A stretch of DNA of 64,000 nucleotides from Micromonospora chokoriensis. GTDB lineage: Bacteria; Actinomycetota; Actinomycetes; Mycobacteriales; Micromonosporaceae. Shown one piece after another: positions 7,264 through 16,996 of this stretch (the stretch's first letter is position 1; the number at the start of each line of letters is the position of its first letter). The DNA lies in assembly GCF_000718555.1 (NCBI RefSeq), contig NZ_JOAN01000016.1, positions 1 to 64,000 on the forward strand, in the 5' to 3' direction. A model generated the notes under the pieces. It saw nothing but the letters and a program-made list of their open reading frames with translations, did no database searches and was not told the DNA's origin. The translations under genes and the position numbers were made by a program.

Positions 7264-8151
7264 TCAGGCTGGGTAGGTGTCGTCCAGCAGTCGCCCGAGG
7301 ATCTCCGACGTACGCTCCGGCGGCTCGGCCTCGACGCAGAGCCGCTCCATGGCCACCGCGTAGTAATCCAGATCGTCACGCTTGTCGAGGTAGATGGCGC
7401 TGGTCAGCTGTTCGATGTAGACGATGTCGGGCAGCTCCTGGTCGCCGAAGCGCAGGATGGTGAAGGCACCCCCAGCGGCGGCGTGACCACCGGCGGCAAA
7501 GGGGATCACCTGGAGCCGGATGTGCGGGGACTTGGTCGCCTCGATGAGCGCGGTGAGCTGGCCGCGCATCACCTCGGCGCCGCCGATGGGTCGGCGCAGC
7601 GCCGCCTCGTCCACCACAGCCCAGAGCTGCGGTGGGTTCTCCCGCTGGAGCAGCTGCTGACGCTGCATCCGCAGCGCGACGCGTCGGTCGATCTCGCCCG
7701 GACCGGCCGCGCCATGCCCGAGCAGCACGACCGCCCGGGCGTACTCCCGGGTCTGGAGGAGGCCGGGCACGAACTGCACCTCGTAGCTGCGGATCAGCGC
7801 GGCTGCGGCCTCCAGGCCAAGGTACGACTGGAACCAGGACGGCAACACGTCGCCGTAGCGGTGCCACCAGCCGGGGCTGTTCGCGTCCCGGGCGAGCTTG
7901 AGCAGCGCCTCGCGCTCGTGTTCCTCGGTGACGCCGTAGAGGGTCAACAGGTCGGCGACGTCACGCTCCTTGAAGCCGACGCGACCCAGCTCCATCCGGC
8001 TGATCTTGGATTCAGAGGAGCGGATCTCCCAGCCGGCACCCTCCCGGGTCACCCCGCTGGACTCCCGCAGGCGGCGCAGTTGAGCGCCGAGCAGCATGCG
8101 CAGCACGGTCGGCCCGGTTGTCGGGCCACCCTCGGCGGGAACCATCGTCAC
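7264..8151 (-). CDS. XRE-family regulator with DUF5753 domain
   Basis: A 295-residue helix-turn-helix protein of the abundant actinobacterial class that pairs with a DUF397 protein. The N-terminal HTH (about residues 18-75) includes LGAQLRRLRESSGVTREGA and SKISRMELGRVGF. The DUF5753 domain (about 105-285) contains the typical YEVQFVPGLLQTREYARA and PQLWAVVDEAALRRPIGG segments. I choose the GTG at 8151 because GGAGG lies seven bases upstream. The partner DUF397 gene is immediately upstream on the same strand. Relatives control development and antibiotic production in Streptomyces; the target here is unknown. Confidence 0.88.
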   Translation of the reverse strand: MTMVPAEGGPTTGPTVLRMLLGAQLRRLRESSGVTREGAGWEIRSSESKISRMELGRVGFKERDVADLLTLYGVTEEHEREALLKLARDANSPGWWHRYGDVLPSWFQSYLGLEAAAALIRSYEVQFVPGLLQTREYARAVVLLGHGAAGPGEIDRRVALRMQRQQLLQRENPPQLWAVVDEAALRRPIGGAEVMRGQLTALIEATKSPHIRLQVIPFAAGGHAAAGGAFTILRFGDQELPDIVYIEQLTSAIYLDKRDDLDYYAVAMERLCVEAEPPERTSEILGRLLDDTYPA

Positions 8152-8293
8152 GTGCTGACCTCCGGAAACCGACCCACGGCGGCCGAGCGCCCCGGCCCGA
8201 CCGACGTGTAAGCATGCCATGGACCGACAGTGAGGTGAACTCCTCCGCGCCGGTGAATAAGTCTCGTCGCCGGGACGACCCCTCCCGGGACGG

Positions 8294-8533
8294 TCAGTTG
8301 ATCAGATGGTCGAAATCGCCGTCCCGCGCACCGAGCACGAAGGCGGTGATCTCGTCCACTGTGTAGATCAGTGCCGGCCCCTCCGGGTGGCGCGAGTTCC
8401 GGACCGCGATGCCCGCTCCCCCGGGCAGTTCGGCGAGTTCGACGCAGTTGCCGCTGGGGTTGCTGCGGCGGCTCTTCTGCCAGCTCAGCGGAGGCAACTG
8501 GTGGATTGGTACGCCATTTGGAGGCTGCTGCAT
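8294..8533 (-). CDS. DUF397 domain-containing protein
   Basis: A 79-residue cytosolic protein with the DUF397 pattern: WQKSRRSNPSGNCVELAEL near residues 18-36, VRNSRHPEGPAL near 44-55 and ITAFVLGARDGDFD at the end. Such proteins are encoded next to XRE-DUF5753 regulators and act with them, in a manner resembling an antitoxin or anti-regulator pairing. It starts at ATG 8533 and ends 142 bases before the partner gene. The divergent region upstream contains repeated TGCATCTGC boxes. Confidence 0.88.
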   Translation of the reverse strand: MQQPPNGVPIHQLPPLSWQKSRRSNPSGNCVELAELPGGAGIAVRNSRHPEGPALIYTVDEITAFVLGARDGDFDHLIN

Positions 8534-8625
8534 GGGGGCGTCTTTCTGTTACGAGCCCGCCGGTGGCCGTGGGAGGAGCGGTGACGGCGAGGGGGTGCGG
8601 CATCGACATTGGACGGTTCTGCACG

Positions 8626-8646
8626 TGCATCTGCTATTGCATCTGC
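8626..8646. promoter_or_regulatory. Repeated TGCATCTGC boxes between the DUF397 and GGDEF genes
   Basis: TGCATCTGC occurs at 8626-8634 and 8638-8646, twelve bases apart (about one helical turn), next to the palindrome TGCACGTGCA (8620-8629). The spacing and position upstream of the DUF397/XRE unit suggest an operator. No protein has been shown to bind. Confidence 0.45.
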
Positions 8647-8784
8647 ATCCGACGGCGAGCATGATAACGCACGTGATCGGTGCCCATCCGTTCACTTTGA
8701 GTTACCCCCGCAGGGGCAACGATCAGGCAAAACTGGGCCGACGCGGCACGCCGTGTCGGGCGAAGGCTGGAGGCGGTCGCGGCG

Positions 8785-9447
8785 ATGGGAGGGTTCGTGC
8801 CGGATCCGATGAGTGTCGCCTCCGGCGTCTGCGCGGCCGGCGCATTGCTCTCCTCCTGGCAGTTACGCCGACGGGCCGTACGCGCCGAGGCCGAGATCGG
8901 GCACCTTCAAGCCGAGCTGGCCGCCGAACGGCACGCCGCGAGTCACGACCCGCTCACCGGGCTGCCCAACCGACGCGCCTTCTACCGCCTGGCGGCTGCC
9001 CTGCTCACCGACGCCGCCGGCCAGCCGTTGATCGCCGTGGTGCTGGACCTGGACGACTTCAAGCAGATCAACGACCGGTACGGGCACGCCGCCGGCGACC
9101 AGGTGCTGATCAGTGTGGCCGAACGGCTCGCCGGTTTCGCCGGAGACAACCTCGTCGCCCGCCTCGGCGGCGACGAGTTCGCCGGGCTGCTCTCCAGCCC
9201 CACCGTCGACCGGCGCTGGATCGAGCACTCCACCCGCCGACTCAGCGAGACCGTCGCCGCGCCCATCCGGCTGAGCGGGTGCAGCGTCCGGGTCACCGCG
9301 TCCGTCGGGCTCGCCCCCGTCAGCTGCCCAACTCAGCTCACCGAAGCGCTCAGCCGCGCCGACGCGGCTATGTACCAGGCGAAGAGCCTCGGCGGCGCCC
9401 GGTCACCCCGACAACTCGTCGACAGCGCGTTCCTGACCGAGCGCTGA
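8785..9447 (+). CDS. GGDEF-domain diguanylate cyclase
   Basis: A 220-residue protein that would condense two GTP into cyclic di-GMP. A short hydrophobic stretch (residues 10-25) may be a membrane anchor, a helical linker (26-50) may mediate dimerisation, and the GGDEF domain spans about 52-205. The active-site GGDEF is intact at 128-132, and the entry motif DPLTGLPNR and LDLDDFKQINDRYGH are typical. The RxxD inhibitory site expected a few residues before GGDEF is absent (AGDN instead), so product feedback at that site is unlikely. The ATG at 8785 has GGAGG 11 bases upstream; a GTG at 8797 is an alternative. Confidence 0.85.
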   Translation: MGGFVPDPMSVASGVCAAGALLSSWQLRRRAVRAEAEIGHLQAELAAERHAASHDPLTGLPNRRAFYRLAAALLTDAAGQPLIAVVLDLDDFKQINDRYGHAAGDQVLISVAERLAGFAGDNLVARLGGDEFAGLLSSPTVDRRWIEHSTRRLSETVAAPIRLSGCSVRVTASVGLAPVSCPTQLTEALSRADAAMYQAKSLGGARSPRQLVDSAFLTER

Positions 9448-9451
9448 CCGT

Positions 9452-11775
<2,324 letters not shown>

Positions 11776-11819
11776 ACCTGACCCCGGATGCCCAGTTTCT
11801 GGGGCGGCCCGGCGGGCCG

Positions 11820-12290
11820 TCAGCGCCAGCCGTAGCTGGCGCGCAACGCCTGCCCGATCCGGTCGAACCGGGGCCGATCCAACACGGCACCCTCACGGCG
11901 GATGCTGTCCTCGCGCATGGTGAGCACCCGGTCCAGCCGGACCCAGCTCGGCCGGTTGTCGCGGTCCCACTCGCCCGGCCCGAGGGCGAACCAGTGCCGC
12001 TGCCCGTCCCGCTCACTCTGACTGGACAGCATCAACCCGAACAGGGTCCGGCTGCGCCGCCCGACCACCAGCACCGGCCGGTCCTTGCCCTGGCTGGGGT
12101 CGTCCTCGTACTGCACCCAGGTCCAGACGATCTCGCCCGGGTCTGCCTGGCCGTCCCGTTCCGGAGCGTAGGTCAGCTCCCGACGCTGCAACGCGCTCAC
12201 CTGACGGCGACGAGCCACCTGGGCGGGCGACGGCCCGCTACGCCGGGGCGACGGGATGACCGCACCCACCCGGGAGATACGAGCCGCCAC
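11820..12290 (-). CDS. PemK/MazF-family toxin-like endoribonuclease
   Basis: A protein of 156 residues (or 176 if started at GTG 12350) with a C-terminal MazF/PemK fold. The signature GEIVWTWVQYEDDPSQGKDRP followed by VLVVGRR marks the first beta strands, where the Arg-Pro and Lys belong to the RNA-binding face of the family, and MLSSQSERDG follows. Family members cleave mRNA at short motifs. The N-terminal 50 residues are basic and not part of the fold. No antitoxin gene of a usual type is adjacent, so this may be a stand-alone regulator. I prefer GTG 12290, preceded by GAGGAAT; the longer form would overlap a small divergent frame. Confidence 0.8.
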   Translation of the reverse strand: MAARISRVGAVIPSPRRSGPSPAQVARRRQVSALQRRELTYAPERDGQADPGEIVWTWVQYEDDPSQGKDRPVLVVGRRSRTLFGLMLSSQSERDGQRHWFALGPGEWDRDNRPSWVRLDRVLTMREDSIRREGAVLDRPRFDRIGQALRASYGWR

Positions 12291-12340
12291 ATTCCTCAAC
12301 AGACCAGCCACGGCGGGCAGCCTACCCGCCGTCGCGGCGA

Positions 12341-12475
12341 GTGGCGCCACAGACCGACTCCATAGACGAGCTGCCCCGCGTCCTGCCGATCCTCAAGCGA
12401 CACGCGGTGCGGGTGGTGGTCACCCCATCTCTCGCCGGCACGGAGATCGACGAGCCGTTCGAGCTGTGGTCGTGA
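12341..12475 (+). CDS. Putative 44-residue protein
   Basis: A short frame starting at GTG 12341 and ending 26 bases before the serpin-like gene. Nearly 90 percent of its third codon positions are G or C, as in real genes here. It reads as a helix (IDELPRVLPILKRHA), a hydrophobic strand (VRVVVTP) and an acidic, aromatic end (EPFELWS), which resembles a folded fragment rather than random translation. No clear ribosome-binding site is visible and the start overlaps the long form of the divergent MazF-like gene. Function unknown; it may also be a remnant of a longer protein. Confidence 0.4.
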   Translation: MAPQTDSIDELPRVLPILKRHAVRVVVTPSLAGTEIDEPFELWS

Positions 12476-12501
12476 GCCGGGCCAGCGGGCAGAGTAGGGC
12501 C

Positions 12502-13728
12502 ATGAGGACCGATCTGCACAGGCCGCTGTCCGCGTACGCCGCACGGCTGCACGCCACGGCCGGCGACCGGCACCACGTCGCCTCCCCGCTCGGCGCCTGG
12601 CTGCTGCTCGCGGTCAGCGCCACCACGGCTGTCGACTCCGACCCGGCCGCCGTCGATCTGGCGCATGCCCTCGGCACCGACCTGCCCAGCGCGGCCGAGG
12701 TCGCCCGCACGCTGCTGGACGCACCGCACCCGCTGGTCGGGTCCGCCACCGCGCTCTGGCACCGCACGGGGCAGGGCGACGGCGGCCCGGCGACGTGGCG
12801 GGCCGCGCTGCCCACCACGACCGAGGTCGGCGTACTGCCCGATCAGGCCGGGTTGGACGCCTGGGCGCGCGAGCACACCCTCGGCCTGATCGACACGTTT
12901 CCCCTGCGGGTCGGGCCCGACGTGGTGCTGGCTCTGGCCAGCGCGTTGGCCACCAGGGTGTCCTGGGCGGCCCCGTTCGACGTCGCCGACGCGCGAGCGC
13001 TCGGCGCGGGCAGCCCATGGGTCGGCCAACTACGGCAGGTGCTGCGCAGCCCGAGTCAGGGCCACCGGTGCGCCATCGTGTCCACCGCGCGGGCCGGTGA
13101 CGTGATCGTGCACGCCGCACCGGCCCAGACGACCGACGGCGCGGGGCTGGTGGTCCTCTCGGTGGCCGCCGCGCCTCAGGTGACACCGGCGGAGGTGCTG
13201 GCCGTCGCGTACGACCTCAGCGCTGGCGCGGCCGACGGCGGGCAACCGACGGGTAGCCGCTCGCTGTTCGACCTGCCGCTCGGCGCCACTGCGCTGTGGA
13301 CGCTGCGCGAGGAGCGGGTACGCACCCAGGCCCGCGGCGGCCGCGAAGAGCGGCACACCGCCGTCCTGCCCTGCTGGTCGGCCCGGAGCGAGCACGACCT
13401 GACCGCCCCGACGCTCGGTTTCCCGGCCGCGTCGGCGGCGCTGGCGACGGCGATGGCACTGCGGGTGCAGCGCTTCGAGGCACGGCAGACGGCGGTGGCC
13501 CGGTTCGACCGGTACGGCTTCGAGGCGGCCGCGGTGACCGGCATGTTCGGGCGGACCAGCCTGCCGCCGGAGGGCGTGGCCCGCACCGCCGAGCTGCGCT
13601 TCGGTCACCCGTACGCGGTGGTGGCCGTGGCCACCGACACCCGGACCGACGGTGCCACCGGCCCCTGGCACGGGTTGCCGGTCTTCTCCGCCTGGGTCGC
13701 CGAGCCCGAGGAGGTTCCCGAGTCGTGA
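12502..13728 (+). CDS. Serpin-like protein
   Basis: A 408-residue protein with a remote but consistent serpin pattern. Residues 27-43 (ASPLGAWLLLAVSATTA) match the helix A/B region, 142-160 (VLALASALATRVSWAAPFD) match the family core that normally reads like LVLANALYFKGKW..PFD, and 340-348 (FEAAAVTGM) resemble the small-residue hinge before a reactive loop. The C-terminal GHPYAVVAVA...LPVFSAWVAEP matches the buried end strands. It has no signal peptide, so it would act in the cytoplasm, unlike most serpins. The loop after the hinge (FGRTSLPPEG) offers Arg or Leu as a possible bait residue. A true protease inhibitor is inference; it could be a non-inhibitory serpin fold. Confidence 0.65.
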   Translation: MRTDLHRPLSAYAARLHATAGDRHHVASPLGAWLLLAVSATTAVDSDPAAVDLAHALGTDLPSAAEVARTLLDAPHPLVGSATALWHRTGQGDGGPATWRAALPTTTEVGVLPDQAGLDAWAREHTLGLIDTFPLRVGPDVVLALASALATRVSWAAPFDVADARALGAGSPWVGQLRQVLRSPSQGHRCAIVSTARAGDVIVHAAPAQTTDGAGLVVLSVAAAPQVTPAEVLAVAYDLSAGAADGGQPTGSRSLFDLPLGATALWTLREERVRTQARGGREERHTAVLPCWSARSEHDLTAPTLGFPAASAALATAMALRVQRFEARQTAVARFDRYGFEAAAVTGMFGRTSLPPEGVARTAELRFGHPYAVVAVATDTRTDGATGPWHGLPVFSAWVAEPEEVPES

Positions 13729-13762
13729 GCTACCTAGCGGCGGCTGGTTCGGACAACGCTGT

Positions 13763-13777
13763 GATCGACTCGGGTTC
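13763..13777 (+). repeat. GATCGACTCGGGTTC repeat copy after the serpin-like gene
   Basis: This 15-base word lies 35 bases after the serpin-like stop codon, between convergent genes. The first 14 bases equal the outer arm of the palindrome at 441-454 (other strand), and 13 recur at 25007. A partially complementary CGACCGGGTCACAG follows, with GCTGTGATCGA before, allowing a hairpin that could terminate transcription from either side. Confidence 0.5.
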
Positions 13778-13789
13778 AGTGCGACCGGG

Positions 13790-14299
13790 TCACAGCACGT
13801 ATCGCGAGGGTCCGGCTTCACCGTCGTCAAGCGGTAGCCGCGCCACCATCTGCCGGAACTCCCGTACGGTCATCGCCGCGCGTAAGGTCGCGAAGACCGC
13901 CCCGGTTCCGGCCCGCGCGGTGGCCGGGTCCACCCCGGCACGCTGTTCCACGCGACGAAGGAACTCTGCCGGGCCGGCGTCCGTCGGGGGTGCGGTCGCC
14001 GCGGCACCGCCGACCTCCAGCCCCACGCCGCTGGTGAACCCATCGGCGTCCGGCCCGATGACCCCAGCCGCATCCACGGCTGGGCCGGCAGTCCCAGCCG
14101 CACCCACGGCCGGGCCGGTCAGGTAGCCGTCGACCTCGTTCGGAAGATGCCCAACGAGGTCGTCGGGCGCGCCGCCGGTTACCCGCTCGGCCAACGTCTG
14201 GAGCACGGCGCGGGCAAGCACGGCGGCCTCCTCGGCCGGCAGGCCGGACCGTTGGGACACCGCGTCGATGAAGTACGGGAACCCGTCGCCGTCGGTCAC
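13790..14299 (-). CDS. DUF2267 domain-containing protein
   Basis: A 169-residue protein with two copies of the helical DUF2267 unit. The first is FIDAVSQRSGLPAEEAAVLA through PDDLVGHLPNEVDGYL, and the second EFLRRVEQRAGVDPATARA through REFRQMVARLP. A Gly/Ala/Pro-rich linker of about 45 residues separates them, which is longer than usual. The family is widespread and uncharacterised, often near stress genes. GTG 14299 fits the start of the first unit, though the ribosome-binding site is weak. It converges on the serpin-like gene. Confidence 0.8.
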   Translation of the reverse strand: MTDGDGFPYFIDAVSQRSGLPAEEAAVLARAVLQTLAERVTGGAPDDLVGHLPNEVDGYLTGPAVGAAGTAGPAVDAAGVIGPDADGFTSGVGLEVGGAAATAPPTDAGPAEFLRRVEQRAGVDPATARAGTGAVFATLRAAMTVREFRQMVARLPLDDGEAGPSRYVL

Positions 14300-14339
14300 G
14301 CTCGGGCGGTTACCCCTGGCCGGCCGCGACAAACAGCCC

Positions 14340-14738
14340 TCAGGCGAGCAGGCCCTCGGCCAGCAGATGATCGAAGATGATCTGGTCGACCGGCGCGGTG
14401 CGGTGCCGGTCCGCGTACCCGAGCCAGGCCATCTCGGCAATCTCGCTGGCCGGCCGCAGCTGTCCCGCGTAGCCGGCCCGGTAGCAGGTCATCCGCACGG
14501 TGATGCCGGCCGCGTGGCCGTGCGCTTGAGCGGTGAAGGTGCCCAGGTGTACGGCATCGCGCACGTCGACCTCGACGCTCAACTCCTCGTCGATCTCCCG
14601 GCGCAGGGTCTGCAGGTCGGTCTCGCCCGGCTCACGCTTACCACCCGGCAGATACCAGACGTCCTTGCCCTCCGACCGGGTGCTCAGCACCCGACCGTCC
14701 TCGATGAGGATCCAGGCCACCTTGTCGATCTCGCGCAC
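14340..14738 (-). CDS. Nudix hydrolase
   Basis: A 132-residue pyrophosphohydrolase. The Nudix box runs from GKREPGET to LRREIDEEL near residues 35-57, matching Gx5Ex7REUxEE with Leu where Gly is usual in the last part, so catalytic Glu residues are present. WLGYADRHRTAPVDQIIFDHL at the end forms the C-terminal helix. The GTG at 14738 has AAGGA seven bases upstream; a longer form starting at 14789 adds only an unconserved tail. It lies downstream of the glycosidase on the same strand, 51 bases away. The substrate, probably a nucleoside diphosphate derivative, is not evident. Confidence 0.85.
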   Translation of the reverse strand: MREIDKVAWILIEDGRVLSTRSEGKDVWYLPGGKREPGETDLQTLRREIDEELSVEVDVRDAVHLGTFTAQAHGHAAGITVRMTCYRAGYAGQLRPASEIAEMAWLGYADRHRTAPVDQIIFDHLLAEGLLA

Positions 14739-14789
14739 GATGTTCCTTCCGGCCGCCGGGATCGGGCACGCTACCACCAGCAGGCGCAC

Positions 14790-16178
14790 TCAGTCGGCCA
14801 GCAGGTCGAGCAGGAGTGCGGCGGTCCAGCTGAACGCCGGTGAACCCAGCCCGACGCCGGTGTCCGGGTGGAAGTACTCGTGGCAACCGGCACCGGCGAC
14901 CAACCCGATCATCGAGTGGCGCAGACCGGCGGCCAACTCCGGGTGCCCGTGCGTGAGCAGCCCTCGCCGGACCAGCCACCCGATGTTGAGCCAGCTCGGC
15001 CCACGCCAGTAGCGCAGCGGCTCGACGTCAGGCGCGGTGCGGTCGTAGGTGGGCAGCGGCCGGTCCATCCGCCGGGCCACCCCGAAGCGCGCCGATCGGG
15101 CCTCGACGACAAGCGCGTCGGCCTGCCGGGTCGGCAGGTCGGGCAGGATCAGTGGGGTCAGCCCGAGGACGGTGCGGGCGCTGACCAGGCGGTCGGTGCG
15201 CAGGTCACGGGGCTGGAACGTGCCGGTGCTCGGGTCGTACAGCCGTCGTACCAATGCCTCGGTGATCCGGGCGGCGCGGGCCCGGTGTGGCCCGGGGTCG
15301 CCGCCGAGGAGCGCGGCGATCTCGGCGAGGGCGTGCTCGGCGGCCCCGAACGCCGCGTTGAACAGCGGGCACTCCACCAGGAACGGGTGGCCACCGGCCA
15401 GGTCGTGATCGGCGTAGCCATGGTCGCGGTAGGCGGCCACGATCGCCAGGTAGCGCGCGTAGTCCAGGTCCGTGGGGCGGTGCGCGGCGTCGGCGTGCGC
15501 GGTGTCATGCCGACGGTACGCGCGCATGACGGCCGCCTCGGCTCGGACCGCGGCCATCGGCTCGTCCCACGCCGGGCTGTTGTCCAACCCGGACTCCCAC
15601 GGGTGCACGATGCAGACCAGCCCGTCACCGGCCACGTCCCGCCGGTCGGCCAGGTAGCTCTGTTGGGCGACCAACGCGGGGTAGAGCCGGCGCAACGCGG
15701 CCAGGCCGGCAGGGTCGGGTGCCCGTCGGTACGCCAGCAGCGCGGCGAGCGCGTGCACCGGCGGCTGGACCAGGCCGGAGGTGGCCACCGTCGGTGCTCC
15801 GGGCACGTCGGCGGAGCGCCACATCTCCGGCCCCGGGAAGTACGCGCCGACCCGCAGCGCCGGGTTGAACACGATGTGCGGCACCCGTCCGTCGGCCCAC
15901 TGCGCCCGGAACAGGCTCGCCAGCTCCCGCCAGGCTCGGTCGGGGCGGGCCTGGGCCAGCCCGATCGCGATGAACGCCGAGTCCCAGCTCCACTGGTGCG
16001 GGTAGAGGGTGCGCGAGGGCACGGTGTGGTCGTGCTCCCAGTTGGCGTCGAGGGTGTCGAGCGCGAGTCGACGCAGCCCGGCCAGGTCGGCCGAGCCACC
16101 GGTGCGGGCCGCGCCGAGGCTCGTCGGCGCGGCGGCGGCGGGTGCGCCGACGCCTGTCTGCCCGGCACCGGCGGTCAT
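14790..16178 (-). CDS. GH63-like (alpha/alpha)6-barrel glycoside hydrolase
   Basis: A 462-residue cytosolic enzyme of the GH63-like clan (mannosylglycerate/glucosylglycerate hydrolase or glucosidase type). The YPHQWSWDSAFIAIGLAQ stretch near residue 55 with its Asp, HPWESGLDNSPAWDEP near 210 and RYWRGPSWLNIGWLV near 390 are the conserved barrel motifs that line the active site. It has no signal peptide. The ATG at 16178 overlaps the TGA of the upstream sugar isomerase by four bases, so the two are translated together. In this operon it would release a monosaccharide from an imported oligosaccharide or glycoside. The precise substrate is unknown. Confidence 0.82.
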   Translation of the reverse strand: MTAGAGQTGVGAPAAAAPTSLGAARTGGSADLAGLRRLALDTLDANWEHDHTVPSRTLYPHQWSWDSAFIAIGLAQARPDRAWRELASLFRAQWADGRVPHIVFNPALRVGAYFPGPEMWRSADVPGAPTVATSGLVQPPVHALAALLAYRRAPDPAGLAALRRLYPALVAQQSYLADRRDVAGDGLVCIVHPWESGLDNSPAWDEPMAAVRAEAAVMRAYRRHDTAHADAAHRPTDLDYARYLAIVAAYRDHGYADHDLAGGHPFLVECPLFNAAFGAAEHALAEIAALLGGDPGPHRARAARITEALVRRLYDPSTGTFQPRDLRTDRLVSARTVLGLTPLILPDLPTRQADALVVEARSARFGVARRMDRPLPTYDRTAPDVEPLRYWRGPSWLNIGWLVRRGLLTHGHPELAAGLRHSMIGLVAGAGCHEYFHPDTGVGLGSPAFSWTAALLLDLLAD

Positions 16179-16996
16179 GCGGCGGCCCGCCGGGGCAGCG
16201 CGTGTCGCAGCACCGTGGCGGCCTGTTGCAGGGCCCGGACCGGGTCGCCGCGCAGCCGGCACTCCAGGGCCAGCCAGCCTCGGTAGTCCAGCTCCAGCAG
16301 GGTGCGCAGCAGCGCCGGCCAGTCCAGGTGCCCGGCGCCGGGCTGGTACCGGTTGGAGTCGCTGACCTGCACGTGCCCGAGGTACGGCGCGGCGGCGCGC
16401 AGCGCGCGGTGCACGTCGTCCTCCTCGATGTTCATGTGGAAGGTGTCGGCGACCACCCGGACCGACGGCAGGCCGAGCGCGGCGCAGAGCGCCACCGCCT
16501 CGTCGAGACGGTTGACCATGTGGTCCTCGTACCGATTGAGGGGTTCCAGGAAGAGGGTGACCCCCTCGGCCTGGGCGTGCTCGCCCAGCTCGCCGAGGGC
16601 GTCGAGGAGCACCTGCCGGTCGTCGTCCGGAGCGCGCGGCGGCTCGAACGGCGGCAGTCGCCGGGAGAACATCCCCCAGGCGGCCGGGGTCATCACGCCG
16701 ACGCCGCCCAGCTCGGCGATGACCGTGAGCTGGGAGCGCAGGTTGCGGACGGCGTCGGCGGACCGGGCGGGGTCGAAGTCGCCGATGAAGTGGTCCATCT
16801 CGACGCAGACGGTGGGCATCACCACCCCGGCGGCGCGGGCTCGGCGCAGCTCGGGCAGCCGGCGGGCGAACGCGAGGTCGCCACGGCCGCGTAGCTCGAT
16901 GCCCTGGTAGCCGAGGGCGGCCGCGAGGGCGTACTTCTGGATCAGGTTGGTGCCCGGCAGGAGTTGTTCCTGACAGGCCAGCGCGATGGTGGTCAT
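16175..16996 (-). CDS. Sugar phosphate isomerase/epimerase (TIM barrel, hydroxypyruvate-isomerase-like)
   Basis: A 273-residue AP-endonuclease-2-type TIM barrel. Family metal ligands are visible as Glu in FLEPLNRYEDHMVN (about residue 150), Asp/His in VVADTFHMNIEE (about 183-193), the VQVSDSNR strand and Glu in LALECRLRGDP near the C terminus. Relatives isomerise or epimerise small ketoses or inositol derivatives. It sits between a dehydrogenase gene, abutting without gap, and a glycosidase gene, overlapped by four bases, so the three form one operon. Cytoplasmic. The substrate is inferred only as a sugar derivative. Confidence 0.85.
   Translation of the reverse strand: MTTIALACQEQLLPGTNLIQKYALAAALGYQGIELRGRGDLAFARRLPELRRARAAGVVMPTVCVEMDHFIGDFDPARSADAVRNLRSQLTVIAELGGVGVMTPAAWGMFSRRLPPFEPPRAPDDDRQVLLDALGELGEHAQAEGVTLFLEPLNRYEDHMVNRLDEAVALCAALGLPSVRVVADTFHMNIEEDDVHRALRAAAPYLGHVQVSDSNRYQPGAGHLDWPALLRTLLELDYRGWLALECRLRGDPVRALQQAATVLRHALPRRAAA

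Noticed and set aside
8660..8784. Possible cyclic di-GMP (GEMM) riboswitch before the GGDEF gene
   Set aside because: CAGGGGCAAC and AGGCAAAAC recall parts of the motif, but the paired stems and the invariant core could not be aligned.
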